From: Corallococcus coralloides DSM 2259
GTDB lineage: Bacteria; Myxococcota; Myxococcia; Myxococcales; Myxococcaceae
DNA: 64,000 bases
Assembly: GCF_000255295.1 (NCBI RefSeq)
Contig: NC_017030.1
Span: forward strand, 1,922,001-1,986,000
Reading direction: 5' to 3'
The first letter of the stretch is position 1. Every line of letters begins with the position of its first letter. Positions 25,725 through 33,964 of this stretch are shown here, piece after piece. Position numbers and translations under genes: made by a program. The notes below the pieces were generated by a model. It did no database searches and was not told the origin of the DNA. It saw only the letters and a program-made list of their open reading frames with translations.

Positions 25725-26795
25725 TCATGGCGCCAGCCGGGGCACGAGGCGCGGCTCGCCCACGTCGCGCCACCACGGCGTCACGCCCTCCACGCGCGAG
25801 GGCTCCAGGCTCCGGCCCAGGCCCGGCGTGAAGAGGCGCACCTGCTGCTCCGTGGCCAGCTTCACCAGCGTCTCCACGGGCTCGTCCCACGCGTGCAGCG
25901 CCAGGTTGAAGGTGCCCCAGTGCACCGGCATCAGCGTGCCGCCGCCCAGCATCGCGTGCGCCTTGAGCGCGTTCTCCGGGCCCAGGTGGATGCTGCCCCA
26001 GCTCGGGTGGAACGCGCCCACCTCCAGCATCACCAGGTCGAAGGGGCCGTATCGCCGGCCAATCTCCTCGAACTCCGTCGTGAGGCCGGTGTCGCCGCTG
26101 AAGAACAGCCGGTGCTTGTCCGTGGTGAGCACCCACGACGCCCACAGCGTCTTGTTGCGGTCGCCCAGGCCGCGGCCGGAGAAGTGCTGCGCGGGCGCCG
26201 CGCGGAAGGACACCGGACCCACGCGGTGCTCCTCCCACCAGTCCAGCTCGGTGATGAGCTCCGGCGCCACGCCGAAGGCCTCCAGGTGGCGTCCCACGCC
26301 CAGCGCGGTGACGAAGGGCACCCGCCGCTTCGCCAGCGCCTGGATGGTGCTCCGGCACAGGTGGTCGAAGTGGTCGTGCGACACCAGCACCGCGTCCAGG
26401 TCTGGCAGCGCGTCCAGCGACACGGGCGTGGCGTGGAAGCGCTTGGGGCCCGCGAAGGACACGGGCGAGACCCGGTTGCCGAAGACGGGGTCGGTCAGCA
26501 CGCGCGCCCCGTCCACCTCCAGCAGCATCGTGCTGTGGCCCAGCCAGGTGACGCGCAGGCCGGTGTCCGGCGCGCGGGCCCAGGTGCCGCGCGGATCATC
26601 CACCGGCAGCGGCGCGGGCGGCGTGCGCTGCGTGCCGCCGAAGAAGTATTCGCCCAGGAGGGGCAGCGTGCCCCCTTGGATGCCGGCCCCCACGGGGGCG
26701 GTGTTGCGGAAGCCGTGCCCCTCGAACTGACGGGAGGCCCGGCTGCGTTCGAGGCGGAGTCCCGCGCTGCGCGCGCTGTCACTGACGGTGGGCAT
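25725..26795 (-). CDS. Metallo-beta-lactamase-fold hydrolase (NAPE-PLD/UlaG-like)
   Basis: 356 residues if it starts at ATG 26795 (MPTVSDSARS); the frame continues to 26867, but those 24 residues are Gly/Arg-rich and add no motif. Family signatures: RVTWLGHSTMLLEVDGARVL, LTDPVFGNRVSP, VLVSHDHFDHLCRSTI (the HxHxDH metal site), FSGDTGLTTEF (Asp ligand) and MPVHWGTFNLALHAWDEP (last His). This order is that of the group containing N-acyl-phosphatidylethanolamine phospholipase D and bacterial RomA/UlaG-like proteins. No signal peptide is seen, so it should be cytosolic or membrane-associated. The substrate is not deducible. Confidence 0.85.
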   Translation of the reverse strand: MPTVSDSARSAGLRLERSRASRQFEGHGFRNTAPVGAGIQGGTLPLLGEYFFGGTQRTPPAPLPVDDPRGTWARAPDTGLRVTWLGHSTMLLEVDGARVLTDPVFGNRVSPVSFAGPKRFHATPVSLDALPDLDAVLVSHDHFDHLCRSTIQALAKRRVPFVTALGVGRHLEAFGVAPELITELDWWEEHRVGPVSFRAAPAQHFSGRGLGDRNKTLWASWVLTTDKHRLFFSGDTGLTTEFEEIGRRYGPFDLVMLEVGAFHPSWGSIHLGPENALKAHAMLGGGTLMPVHWGTFNLALHAWDEPVETLVKLATEQQVRLFTPGLGRSLEPSRVEGVTPWWRDVGEPRLVPRLAP

Positions 26796-26871
26796 GAGGC
26801 GGTTACTAACACCCACGCCTCCGCCCGGCACGGCCACCCGCCTGGAGCCCAGGCGGGGAGGCGCCATGCGC

Positions 26872-28416
26872 CTACTGTGCGTCTTCCGGCGCCAGGCAGG
26901 TGTTGCTGAGCGCGCTGGACCAGAGCTGCGCGTTCAGCGTGTCGTCATAGGCGCTGAAGTAGACGCGGCTGCCCAGACGGTAGAACTCGCGCGGGTAGGA
27001 GGAGTCTCCCTGGACCGGCGGGGCGATGTCCTTGAGGAGGCGCGTCCCGGCCACCGTGCCGTTGCTCACCCAGGGTTCGATGCCGCCCGTGGTCTCATAG
27101 GCGCTGAAGAAGACCAGGTTGTCCGCCGCCGCGTACACCGGCGAGCCGTACTCGTCCGACAGGCTCAGCGGCCGGCGCAGCAGGGTGGTGCCCGCGGCGG
27201 TGCCGTTCGTCACCCACAGCTGCGTGTCGCGCGGCGCGGGGCCACCACTGCCAATGGCCACGGAGAAGTACAGCTTCCTGCCTCCCGGCACCTGGCTCAC
27301 CGCTTCGATGCGGGGGAACGCCGAGCCCTGCGACGCGTAGTCATTGGGCAGGGTGACGACGGGCTCCGGGTTCCCGCCCGTGAGCGGCACGCGGTAGATG
27401 ACCATGTACTGGGTGCTGAAGGACGTCGTCGTGACGTACGCGTACGAGCCCAGCGCCCCCAGCACCTGCATGGCGCGCGTGGAGCCGAAGGACGCCAGCC
27501 GCAGGGTGCCGCCCGCCGTGCCGTTCGTCTTCCACAGCTCCGACAGGCCGCTCTGCTCATCCAGCTTGAAGAGGGTGAGCGCGCCGGTGGGGCGCACGTC
27601 GTTCGGGTACGTGTCGGGGCCCGCGTCCAGCCGCTTCAACTGGAAGGTGCCCGCGGCGGTGCCGTCCGTCCGCCACAGGGAGGTGGCGCCCTGGAGCTCG
27701 CGCACGAAGAACAGCAGCGCGTTGCCCTGCTTCGCGTCCAGGTAGCTCACGTCCACGCTGGTGCCGAAGTCGCGCACGCGCACCGTGCCCGCGGCGGTGC
27801 CGTCCGACCTCCACAGCTCAAAGCGCGTGGAGGACGTCGTGGCGTCGTACGTCTCCTTGAAGAAGACCAGCGTGGAGCCGGACGCCGTCAGGTGTGTCAG
27901 GTACGAGTCCTCCGTGCCCGGCGTCAGGTCCTTCACCAGCCGGGTGCCGGCGGTCGTCCCGTTGCTCACCCACAGCTCCAGGCCAGCCGCCGCGTCCGGT
28001 GCCATGAAGAAGAGCTGCGCCGGGGTGGCGGTGAGCTGCGACAGCCTCGGCGTAAAGCGGCCCGACGTCGCCGGGAAGCCCCTCACCTGCGTGGTGCCCG
28101 CGTCCGTGCCGGTGCTCCGCCACAGGCCGCGGCGGCCGTCCTCGTAATTCACCGCGAAGTGCAGCGTGCCTTTGAAATCCACGAAGCTGTCCGGCCCCAT
28201 CGCGAAGCGCGGGATGCCCAGCTCCGAAGGCGGCAGGAGGGTCTTCACCCGCTGGGTGCCCGCGGCGGTGGGAAGGCAGAGGGCCTCCGCTGTCACCTCT
28301 GGTGAAGAGGTAGGTTCCTGTGCGAGCCCCGCCTCCGTCTGCTCCTCGGGAAGCGCCCCGCCGCAGCCCACCCCCACCACCAGCAAGGACATCACCCACC
28401 CGCCGCGCCAACCCAT
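26872..28416 (-). CDS. ELWxxDGT-repeat lipoprotein (beta-propeller-like)
   Basis: 514 residues from ATG 28416; the frame stays open to 29337, but that part overlaps the TAXI gene and is His/Arg-rich, so it is rejected. The signal is MGWRGGWVMSLLVVGVGC|GG, a lipobox. Seven repeats of the myxobacterial ELWxxDGT type are visible: GLWRSTGTDAGT, ELWVSNGTTAGT, ELWRSDGTAAGT, SLWRTDGTAAGT, ELWKTNGTAGGT, QLWVTNGTAAGT and EPWVSNGTVAGT, spaced ~50-60 residues with strands such as LFFMAPDA and LVFFKETY between them. A seven-bladed surface propeller is inferred. These proteins are abundant in Myxococcales; their function is unknown. Confidence 0.87.
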   Translation of the reverse strand: MGWRGGWVMSLLVVGVGCGGALPEEQTEAGLAQEPTSSPEVTAEALCLPTAAGTQRVKTLLPPSELGIPRFAMGPDSFVDFKGTLHFAVNYEDGRRGLWRSTGTDAGTTQVRGFPATSGRFTPRLSQLTATPAQLFFMAPDAAAGLELWVSNGTTAGTRLVKDLTPGTEDSYLTHLTASGSTLVFFKETYDATTSSTRFELWRSDGTAAGTVRVRDFGTSVDVSYLDAKQGNALLFFVRELQGATSLWRTDGTAAGTFQLKRLDAGPDTYPNDVRPTGALTLFKLDEQSGLSELWKTNGTAGGTLRLASFGSTRAMQVLGALGSYAYVTTTSFSTQYMVIYRVPLTGGNPEPVVTLPNDYASQGSAFPRIEAVSQVPGGRKLYFSVAIGSGGPAPRDTQLWVTNGTAAGTTLLRRPLSLSDEYGSPVYAAADNLVFFSAYETTGGIEPWVSNGTVAGTRLLKDIAPPVQGDSSYPREFYRLGSRVYFSAYDDTLNAQLWSSALSNTCLAPEDAQ

Positions 28417-28566
28417 GCCACACCCCTTCAAAAAGGCCTGGGAGGGAGGGTGTGTCGCGCAAGGGGTTGCGCCAAGTGCCCCCGGGTCGTGACGTGCTCG
28501 CTTGCCTGGACCGACGCGGTGTACGGCGGGGCCGCGCACTGCGGGGTCGCTATACTGCGCGGCTTC

Positions 28567-29937
28567 ATGAAGACGGACACGTTGAAGGCGCAGCTCAAGC
28601 GCACGTTGCGGCGCGACCTGTGGATCGCCGTTGCTCCCGCGACGCTGCTCATCGCGGTGGCGTTCTCGGTGACGTTCTATTTCGTCAAGCCCGCGCCGCC
28701 GAAGACCCTGGTGATGGCGCTGGCGCCGGAAGAGGGCGGCTTCAACTACATGGCGAAGCGCTACCAGAAGTTCCTCGCGCAGCACGGGGTGACGCTGGAG
28801 CTGCGCAACACGAAGGGCTCCGTGGGCAGCGTGGCGCTGTTGAGCGCGGAGGACAGCGGGGTGGACATCGCCTTCGCGCAGAGCGGCACCACCGGCGGCA
28901 AGGGCCAGGAGGTGCCGGAGCACGTGGCGTCGCTGGGGAGCCTCTCCTACGTGCCGCTGTGGGTCTTCTACCGGGGCGAGCCCGTGGACGACGTGCGCGG
29001 CCTCCAGGGCAAGCGCATCGCGGTGGGGCCCGAGGAGAGCGGCACGCGCGCGCTGGCGATGACGCTGCTGCAGGCGAACAAGGTGGACACGGCGCCCACG
29101 GAGTTGCTGCCGCTGGACCGGGATGCCGCCATCGACGCGCTGACGCAGGGCAAGGTGGACGCGGTGTTCCTGGTGTCGCCGGCGGAGTCGCCGCGCATCC
29201 AGAGGCTGGCCGCGGTGAAGGACGTGCGCCTCTTGAGCTTCAACCGCGCGGAGGCGTACACGCGCCGCTATCCGTACCTGTCGCGCCACGTGCTGCCTCA
29301 GGGCGTGTTCGACTTCGCCAAGGACGTGCCGGACCATGACGTGGTGCTGCTCGCGCCCAACGCGCTGCTGCTGGCGAAGGACTCACTGCACCCGGCGCTC
29401 GCCTATCTCCTGATGCGCGCGGCCAGTGAGATCAGCGGCACGGCGGGCATCCTGGACAAGACGGGCGAGTTCCCCGCGCCGCTCGCGGCGGGCTTCCCGC
29501 TGAGCAGCGAGGCGAAGCGCTACTACGCGACGGGCGTTCCGCTGCTGCAGCGCTACCTGCCGTTCTGGGCGGCGAACCTGGTGGACCGGCTGTGGGTGAT
29601 GCTGGTGCCCATCATCGCGGTGGTGGTGCCGCTGGGGCGTGCGGTGCCCGCGGCGCTCCTCTGGCGGGTCCGCTCGCGCATCCACCGGTGGTACGCGCGG
29701 CTGAAGGAGATTGAGATCCAGCTGGAGGAGGACCCGGACCAGGAGATGCTCCAGGACATGCTCAAGCGGCTGGAGGAGGCCGAGCGCGAGGTGAACCGCA
29801 TCGTGGTGCCGCTCGCCTACGCGGAGAACCTGTACTTCTTCCGCGAGCACGTGGACGTCGTGCGCCGCCGGCTCACCCGCAGGCTCGCGGGCGCGCCCGA
29901 GCACAAGGACGGGCACCCGTTGCACGTGACCGCGTGA
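28567..29937 (+). CDS. TAXI-family TRAP-type solute-binding protein with membrane anchors
   Basis: 456 residues from ATG 28567. An N-terminal membrane helix (LWIAVAPATLLIAVAFSVTFYF) is followed by a periplasmic binding fold typical of the TAXI group: LVMALAPEEGGFNYMAKRYQ, VDIAFAQSGTTGG, LSYVPLWVFYRGEPVDDVRG and LQGKRIAVGPEESGTRALA. A second membrane segment (LWVMLVPIIAVVVPLGRAV, ~345-365) leads to a cytoplasmic helical tail (ARLKEIEIQLEEDPDQEMLQ) likely to form a coiled coil. TAXI proteins normally deliver ligands to a TRAP permease; none is adjacent, and the fused tail suggests sensing or signalling instead. It is divergent to the ELWxxDGT gene. Confidence 0.85.
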   Translation: MKTDTLKAQLKRTLRRDLWIAVAPATLLIAVAFSVTFYFVKPAPPKTLVMALAPEEGGFNYMAKRYQKFLAQHGVTLELRNTKGSVGSVALLSAEDSGVDIAFAQSGTTGGKGQEVPEHVASLGSLSYVPLWVFYRGEPVDDVRGLQGKRIAVGPEESGTRALAMTLLQANKVDTAPTELLPLDRDAAIDALTQGKVDAVFLVSPAESPRIQRLAAVKDVRLLSFNRAEAYTRRYPYLSRHVLPQGVFDFAKDVPDHDVVLLAPNALLLAKDSLHPALAYLLMRAASEISGTAGILDKTGEFPAPLAAGFPLSSEAKRYYATGVPLLQRYLPFWAANLVDRLWVMLVPIIAVVVPLGRAVPAALLWRVRSRIHRWYARLKEIEIQLEEDPDQEMLQDMLKRLEEAEREVNRIVVPLAYAENLYFFREHVDVVRRRLTRRLAGAPEHKDGHPLHVTA

Positions 29938-29945
29938 GTTGAGAA

Positions 29946-29971
29946 GGGCGGCCTGGGCTTCCGGGCCGCCC
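29946..29971. terminator. Bidirectional hairpin between convergent genes
   Basis: GGGCGGCC (29946-29953) and GGCCGCCC (29964-29971), an 8-bp perfect stem with a 10-nt loop, placed between the TAXI gene stop and the TerB-like gene stop. Confidence 0.55.
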
Positions 29972-29994
29972 GCGGGGGGCGCCTCCTGGAGACT

Positions 29995-30333
29995 TCAGGG
30001 CGCCATGCCGAGCAGCTCGCGGATCTGCCGGATCATGGCGATCTCCGATTCGTCCAGGTGGCCGTCGCCGATGACGAGGGCGTGGACCGCGTCGAGCACG
30101 GCCTTGGGGTCCTGGCGCAGGACGCTCAGGTTCGGTGGCGGGAGCGGCTGGCCCTCGTGGAGACAACGGGTGAGGGCGCTGAGCTCCGTCAGGGGCACGC
30201 TGAAGCCGCGTGCGGTTTCGATGATGGCGTCAATCTCCTCGCGGGTGACGCGGTCGTCGCTGGTGGCCACCTGGAGCAGGAGCTTGATGACCTCGATGTG
30301 GAACTGGCCTTCAGGGGGCAGCGGGGCAGCCAT
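29995..30333 (-). CDS. TerB-like (tellurite-resistance/DUF533-type) small protein
   Basis: 112 residues from ATG 30333 (MAAPLPPEGQ); the frame runs to 30471, but the extra residues are Arg/Ser/Pro-rich. The fold is all-helical: FHIEVIKLLLQVATSDDRVT, REEIDAIIETARGFSVP and LDAVHALVIGDGHLDESEIA. The acidic turns SDDRVTREE and GDGHLDESE are the paired metal-binding-like loops of TerB-domain proteins. No other ter gene is nearby, so a stand-alone, probably metal- or stress-linked cytosolic protein is inferred. Confidence 0.75.
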   Translation of the reverse strand: MAAPLPPEGQFHIEVIKLLLQVATSDDRVTREEIDAIIETARGFSVPLTELSALTRCLHEGQPLPPPNLSVLRQDPKAVLDAVHALVIGDGHLDESEIAMIRQIRELLGMAP

Positions 30334-30509
30334 GTGGGTTGCATCCTCCAAGGATGTCCAGGCTGACCTGCCAGGGGGGAGCCGTCCAGCCCGGCGTCGT
30401 CGCCCCGTCGTGGAGCGGAAAGGCGGGCGGGTGGGGGAGGGGCTTCCAGCCCCCGGCCCCTTCCGTGCCATGCTTCAGACGTCTGGCATTGCCGGGGGAG
30501 GCATTCCGC

Positions 30510-31586
30510 ATGGGCAGGGCCTTGCGATTCACGTCACGTGAAGAGTCGATTCAGAATGAGCTGCTGACGAACCTGGTGGGCCTTGGCAGCTACCAGGACA
30601 TCCATGACGTGCTGGAGCCGCGCGTGCTCCAGCTGTGTCAGGCGGACCACTTCGCGCTGGGGTGCGCCAACCTGGATGGCTCCGTGGGGCTCCAGTGGAC
30701 GAGCCGCACGACGATGCCCCTGCTCGAGCATTACTCCGAATGGGTGACGCAGGACTTCGTCTTCCAGGCCACGATTGCCCAGCCCAACCGCGTGTTGAGC
30801 ACGCAGGAGATGCTGCGGGGACAGAAGCTGGACACCATGGAGACCCGTCGGCGCAGCGTGGAGGCGGGGCTGAACCTGCGGCAGGTGATGGCGACGCTGC
30901 TCATGGAAGGGCAGCAGGGCCTCAAGGGCGGGCTCGCGGTGTACAGCGAGCGCTCGCGGCCCTTCCCGGCGCGCAGCCAGCGATTGTTGCAGTTGCTCGT
31001 GCCCGCCATCCATCGCGCGGTCAGTCACGTCCAGAGGATCCATGCGCAGGGATTGGAGCTGGATCTGCTCAAATCCGGCGCTGTCGAGTCCGGGGCCCTG
31101 CTGGTGCTGACGCCCTGGGGGAGGGAGATGGTCCGGACGAACGCGGCCACGCGGCTGTTGGAGAAGTGGTTCGCGCGCTCGGAGCGCACGCCGCAGGGGA
31201 TTCCCCAGGCGTGGGTACGGCGGCTGGAGGCGTTGTCGCGCGTGAAGGGGATGCTCCCCCCGGACCTGCTCAGGGATGAGCGGGAGGAGGACGGTGAGCA
31301 ATTGCAGGTGACGTTCTCCCTCTCCACCATCCTCTGGGCGGGCAATCCGCTGTGGCAGGTCCGCATCATCGAGCGTCCGCACTGGCTGCGGGAGGACTGG
31401 CTGCGATTGCTGACGCCCACGGAGCGCAAGGTGGCGGACGGCGTCCACCGGGGCGATTCGAACCGGGACATCGCGCTCCCACTTGGGAGTACGGAGGGGA
31501 CGGTGAAGAAGCAGCTGCAGTCCATCTACCGGAAGACCGGGACCTCGAGCCGCACGCAGTTCCTCGCGCAGGGCCGCCGCGCGTAG
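30510..31586 (+). CDS. LuxR-type transcriptional regulator (array member 1)
   Basis: 358 residues from ATG 30510, preceded by GGGGGAG at 30494-30500. The start matches the paralogues (MGRALRF / MGKARKF / MGMDLTF). Residues ~1-180 form a GAF-like sensor region (LGCANLDGSVGLQWTS, YSEWVTQDFVFQATIAQPNR). The C-terminal ~65 residues form the LuxR helix-turn-helix: LTPTERKVADGVHRGDSNRD, then STEGTVKKQLQSIYRKTG. There is no receiver or autoinducer-domain signature. Asn/Arg in the turn (GDSNRDIALPLG) are less canonical than in member 2. It probably binds DNA as a dimer in response to an unknown ligand or partner. Confidence 0.85.
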   Translation: MGRALRFTSREESIQNELLTNLVGLGSYQDIHDVLEPRVLQLCQADHFALGCANLDGSVGLQWTSRTTMPLLEHYSEWVTQDFVFQATIAQPNRVLSTQEMLRGQKLDTMETRRRSVEAGLNLRQVMATLLMEGQQGLKGGLAVYSERSRPFPARSQRLLQLLVPAIHRAVSHVQRIHAQGLELDLLKSGAVESGALLVLTPWGREMVRTNAATRLLEKWFARSERTPQGIPQAWVRRLEALSRVKGMLPPDLLRDEREEDGEQLQVTFSLSTILWAGNPLWQVRIIERPHWLREDWLRLLTPTERKVADGVHRGDSNRDIALPLGSTEGTVKKQLQSIYRKTGTSSRTQFLAQGRRA

Positions 31587-31652
31587 CAGGGGGCCCTGCC
31601 CGACAGGACCGCCATACCTCTTTGGGGGGATGGGCCCCGTTTCCGCCCTCGT

Positions 31653-31669
31653 AATACTTGATGGGTATT
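31653..31669 (+). promoter_or_regulatory. Small inverted repeat upstream of the second LuxR-type gene
   Basis: AATAC (31653-31657) and GTATT (31665-31669), separated by 7 nt, 19 nt before ATG 31689 in an unusually AT-rich patch. LuxR-type proteins usually bind short inverted repeats, so it could be an operator, or it may be chance. Confidence 0.3.
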
Positions 31670-31688
31670 GCAAACGGGGGTCGTACCC

Positions 31689-32759
31689 ATGGGCAAGGCA
31701 CGGAAGTTCCTGTCGCGTGAGCAGGCGTTGGTCGCGGAGCTGAAGGAAGCGCTGGGCAACGCCCGGACGCTGGAGGACGTCTACGAGGCCCTCTCCCGGG
31801 CGCTCCTCTCGCTCTGCGAGGCGGACCACCTCGCGGTGGGCTGCGCGAATCCGGATGGGACGGCGGGGTTGCAGTGGAAGACGGACACCGTCCACCCCCT
31901 CCTCAAGGATTACGCGGAATGGGTGCAGGAGGACTTCGTCTTCCGCGCCACGGTGGTGCAGCCCAACCTGGTGCTCAGCGACGACCAGATGCTGCGGGGG
32001 CAGGCGTTGGTGGAGACGGAGACCTTCCGGCGCAGCCAGGGCGCGGGGCTGAAGCTCAAGCGCGTGCTGGCGTCGCTCCTCTTCACGGAGCAGGACCTGA
32101 AGGGCGGCATCGCGATGTACCGGGAGTCCTCCCGGCCCTTCACGCTGCGGGCGCAGTGGTTCCTGCAGCAGATCATCCCGTACATCTCCCGGGCGGTGGC
32201 GCGGCTCCAGGAGCTCTACGCCGTGCGCTTCGAGCGGGACCTGCTGAAGGCCATCGCGATGGGAGCGAGCCCGGTGCTGGTGCTCAACAGCCTGGGGCGG
32301 AAGGTGGTGGACACGGGGCCGGCCATTCCGCTGCTGGAGCGGTGGTTTCCGTCCCATGAGCTCAGCGACGGAGTTCCCCGCGCCTGGGCGGAGCGGGTGA
32401 GGGCGCTGTCCCGCTTCGATGTCGCGGTGGATCCGCGGCTGGAGTCCCTCACGCTGGAGCGCGGAGCGGACCGGCTGGACGTGACGTTCAGCCCCTCCAC
32501 CGTCAGCTGGGGAGGCCGCAACCTGTGGCAGGTGCGGATGCACGAGCGGGTTCACTGGCTGCGCCCGGACTGGAAGGAGAAGCTCACCGCGCAGGAGTCA
32601 CGCGTGGCGGACTGTCTTCACGAGGGGCTGGCGAACAAGGAGATCTCCTCCCGGCTCGGGTGCTCCGTGGAGACGGTGAAGGTCCACATCAAGTCGCTGT
32701 TCGAGAAGACCGGCACCCACAGCCGCGGCGAGTTCGTCGCCAAGGGCCGCCGCGCTTAG
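31689..32759 (+). CDS. LuxR-type transcriptional regulator (array member 2)
   Basis: 356 residues from ATG 31689. The GAF-like N-terminal half closely follows member 1 (LAVGCANPDGTAGLQWKTDT, EWVQEDFVFRATVVQPNLVL, KGGIAMYRESSRPF). The middle section (LERWFPSHELSDGVPRAWAE) is shared too. The helix-turn-helix is the most canonical of the three: LTAQESRVADCLHEGLANKE, ISSRLGCSVETVKVHIKSLF, EKTG. The three paralogues lie head-to-tail with gaps of ~100-130 nt, so each may have its own promoter. Co-transcription is possible. Confidence 0.87.
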   Translation: MGKARKFLSREQALVAELKEALGNARTLEDVYEALSRALLSLCEADHLAVGCANPDGTAGLQWKTDTVHPLLKDYAEWVQEDFVFRATVVQPNLVLSDDQMLRGQALVETETFRRSQGAGLKLKRVLASLLFTEQDLKGGIAMYRESSRPFTLRAQWFLQQIIPYISRAVARLQELYAVRFERDLLKAIAMGASPVLVLNSLGRKVVDTGPAIPLLERWFPSHELSDGVPRAWAERVRALSRFDVAVDPRLESLTLERGADRLDVTFSPSTVSWGGRNLWQVRMHERVHWLRPDWKEKLTAQESRVADCLHEGLANKEISSRLGCSVETVKVHIKSLFEKTGTHSRGEFVAKGRRA

Positions 32760-32887
32760 CGGCCGGGCCAGGGCCGTCGGTCATCGCCCCCGTGTCGCCT
32801 GTCAACCCCTCGTTCGAGGGGGTGGGGTCGGGTCCCGGTCATGTCATCCTTGAGGAGTAGGAAAACGCCGGGATGGAGGTACCCACC

Positions 32888-33964
32888 ATGGGCATGGACT
32901 TGACGTTCACGTCGCGCGAGCTGCGGCTGATCCGGGAAATGGAGAAGCGCCTGCGCAGTGTCAGGACCTTCGAGGACATCTACGCGGCCATCCAGGAGGT
33001 GATGGAGCGCATCTGCAGGGCGGATCACCTCGCGGTGGGGTTCACCCGCACGGATGGGTCTCCGGGGTTGGAGTGGGTCGCGCCGACCGTTCAGCCCCTG
33101 CTCGCGCGGTACTCGGTGTGGGCCCCTCAAGGCTGCTTCGTGTACCAGTACACGCTGGACCAGCCCAACAAGCCTGCGAGGGAATCCCAGATGCTCGCGG
33201 GGCGCTCTCTGGAGAGCACGGAAACCTATGAGCGCAGCCGGGCCGCCGGTCTGAAGCTGCGGCACGTGCTGGCCACCCTGCTCTTCAAGACCCGGCAGAA
33301 ATTCCAGGGCGGCCTCGCGATGTACAAGGACTCCTCCCGGGAGTTCTCGGCGCGGGACGAGGCGCTCCTCGAAGCGTTCATTCCGCTCATCAACGACGCG
33401 GTATCCACCGTCCAGTACATCGAGGCCCTGCGTTTCAAGGGGGACCTCCTGACGGCGCTCTCGATGGAGTCGTGGCCTGGAATGGTCCTGAACGCCATGG
33501 GACGACGCATCGAGGAGACGGGCACCACCAGGGCCGTGCTGAACCAGTGGTTCACGCTCAACGAGTTCAGCCATGACGTTCCGAGCGAGTGGGTGGACTA
33601 CGTGAAGTGGCTTTCGAGCCTGGACGGGCTCCTGCTCCCCATCGAGCGGACCCTCGAGAAGAAGCGGGGCCGCGACACGTTGAAGGTGAGCTTCAAGCCC
33701 TCCACCATCCTGCGCCCGGGATGCACGCTGTGGGAGGTTCGCATCCGCGAAGAGCTGCACTGGATGCGGGAGGACTGGGCCCGGAAGTTGTCTCGCAGGC
33801 AGATGGAAGTGGCGGACTTGGTGAAACAGGGGGCGGGCGATGCGGACATCGCCCAGGAGCTCAAGATCTCCCTCCACACCGCGAAGGAACACACGAAGGC
33901 GGTCTACAAGAAGACCGGCGCCGAGGGCCGATTGGACCTCGTCACCCGGGGACAGCGCTCATAG
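32888..33964 (+). CDS. LuxR-type transcriptional regulator (array member 3)
   Basis: 358 residues from ATG 32888 with GGAGG at 32875-32879; the upstream in-frame ATG at 32873 is less likely because the paralogues start at the MGMDLTF position. The GAF-like half is more diverged (LAVGFTRTDGSPGLEWVAPT, WAPQGCFVYQYTLDQPNKPA), with Val-Tyr-Gln where the others have FVFRAT/FVFQAT. The helix-turn-helix is LSRRQMEVADLVKQGAGDAD with SLHTAKEHTKAVYKKTG. The change from SVETVKVH to SLHTAKEH in the recognition helix suggests a different DNA target. The last six bases overlap the convergent hydrolase gene. Confidence 0.85.
   Translation: MGMDLTFTSRELRLIREMEKRLRSVRTFEDIYAAIQEVMERICRADHLAVGFTRTDGSPGLEWVAPTVQPLLARYSVWAPQGCFVYQYTLDQPNKPARESQMLAGRSLESTETYERSRAAGLKLRHVLATLLFKTRQKFQGGLAMYKDSSREFSARDEALLEAFIPLINDAVSTVQYIEALRFKGDLLTALSMESWPGMVLNAMGRRIEETGTTRAVLNQWFTLNEFSHDVPSEWVDYVKWLSSLDGLLLPIERTLEKKRGRDTLKVSFKPSTILRPGCTLWEVRIREELHWMREDWARKLSRRQMEVADLVKQGAGDADIAQELKISLHTAKEHTKAVYKKTGAEGRLDLVTRGQRS

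Noticed and set aside
28417..29337. N-terminal extension of the ELWxxDGT gene
   Set aside because: It overlaps the TAXI gene on the other strand, and the lipobox start at 28416 is convincing.
30534..32555. Long minus-strand frame across the LuxR-type genes
   Set aside because: It is a His/Arg-rich shadow of the two plus-strand regulators, with no motif.
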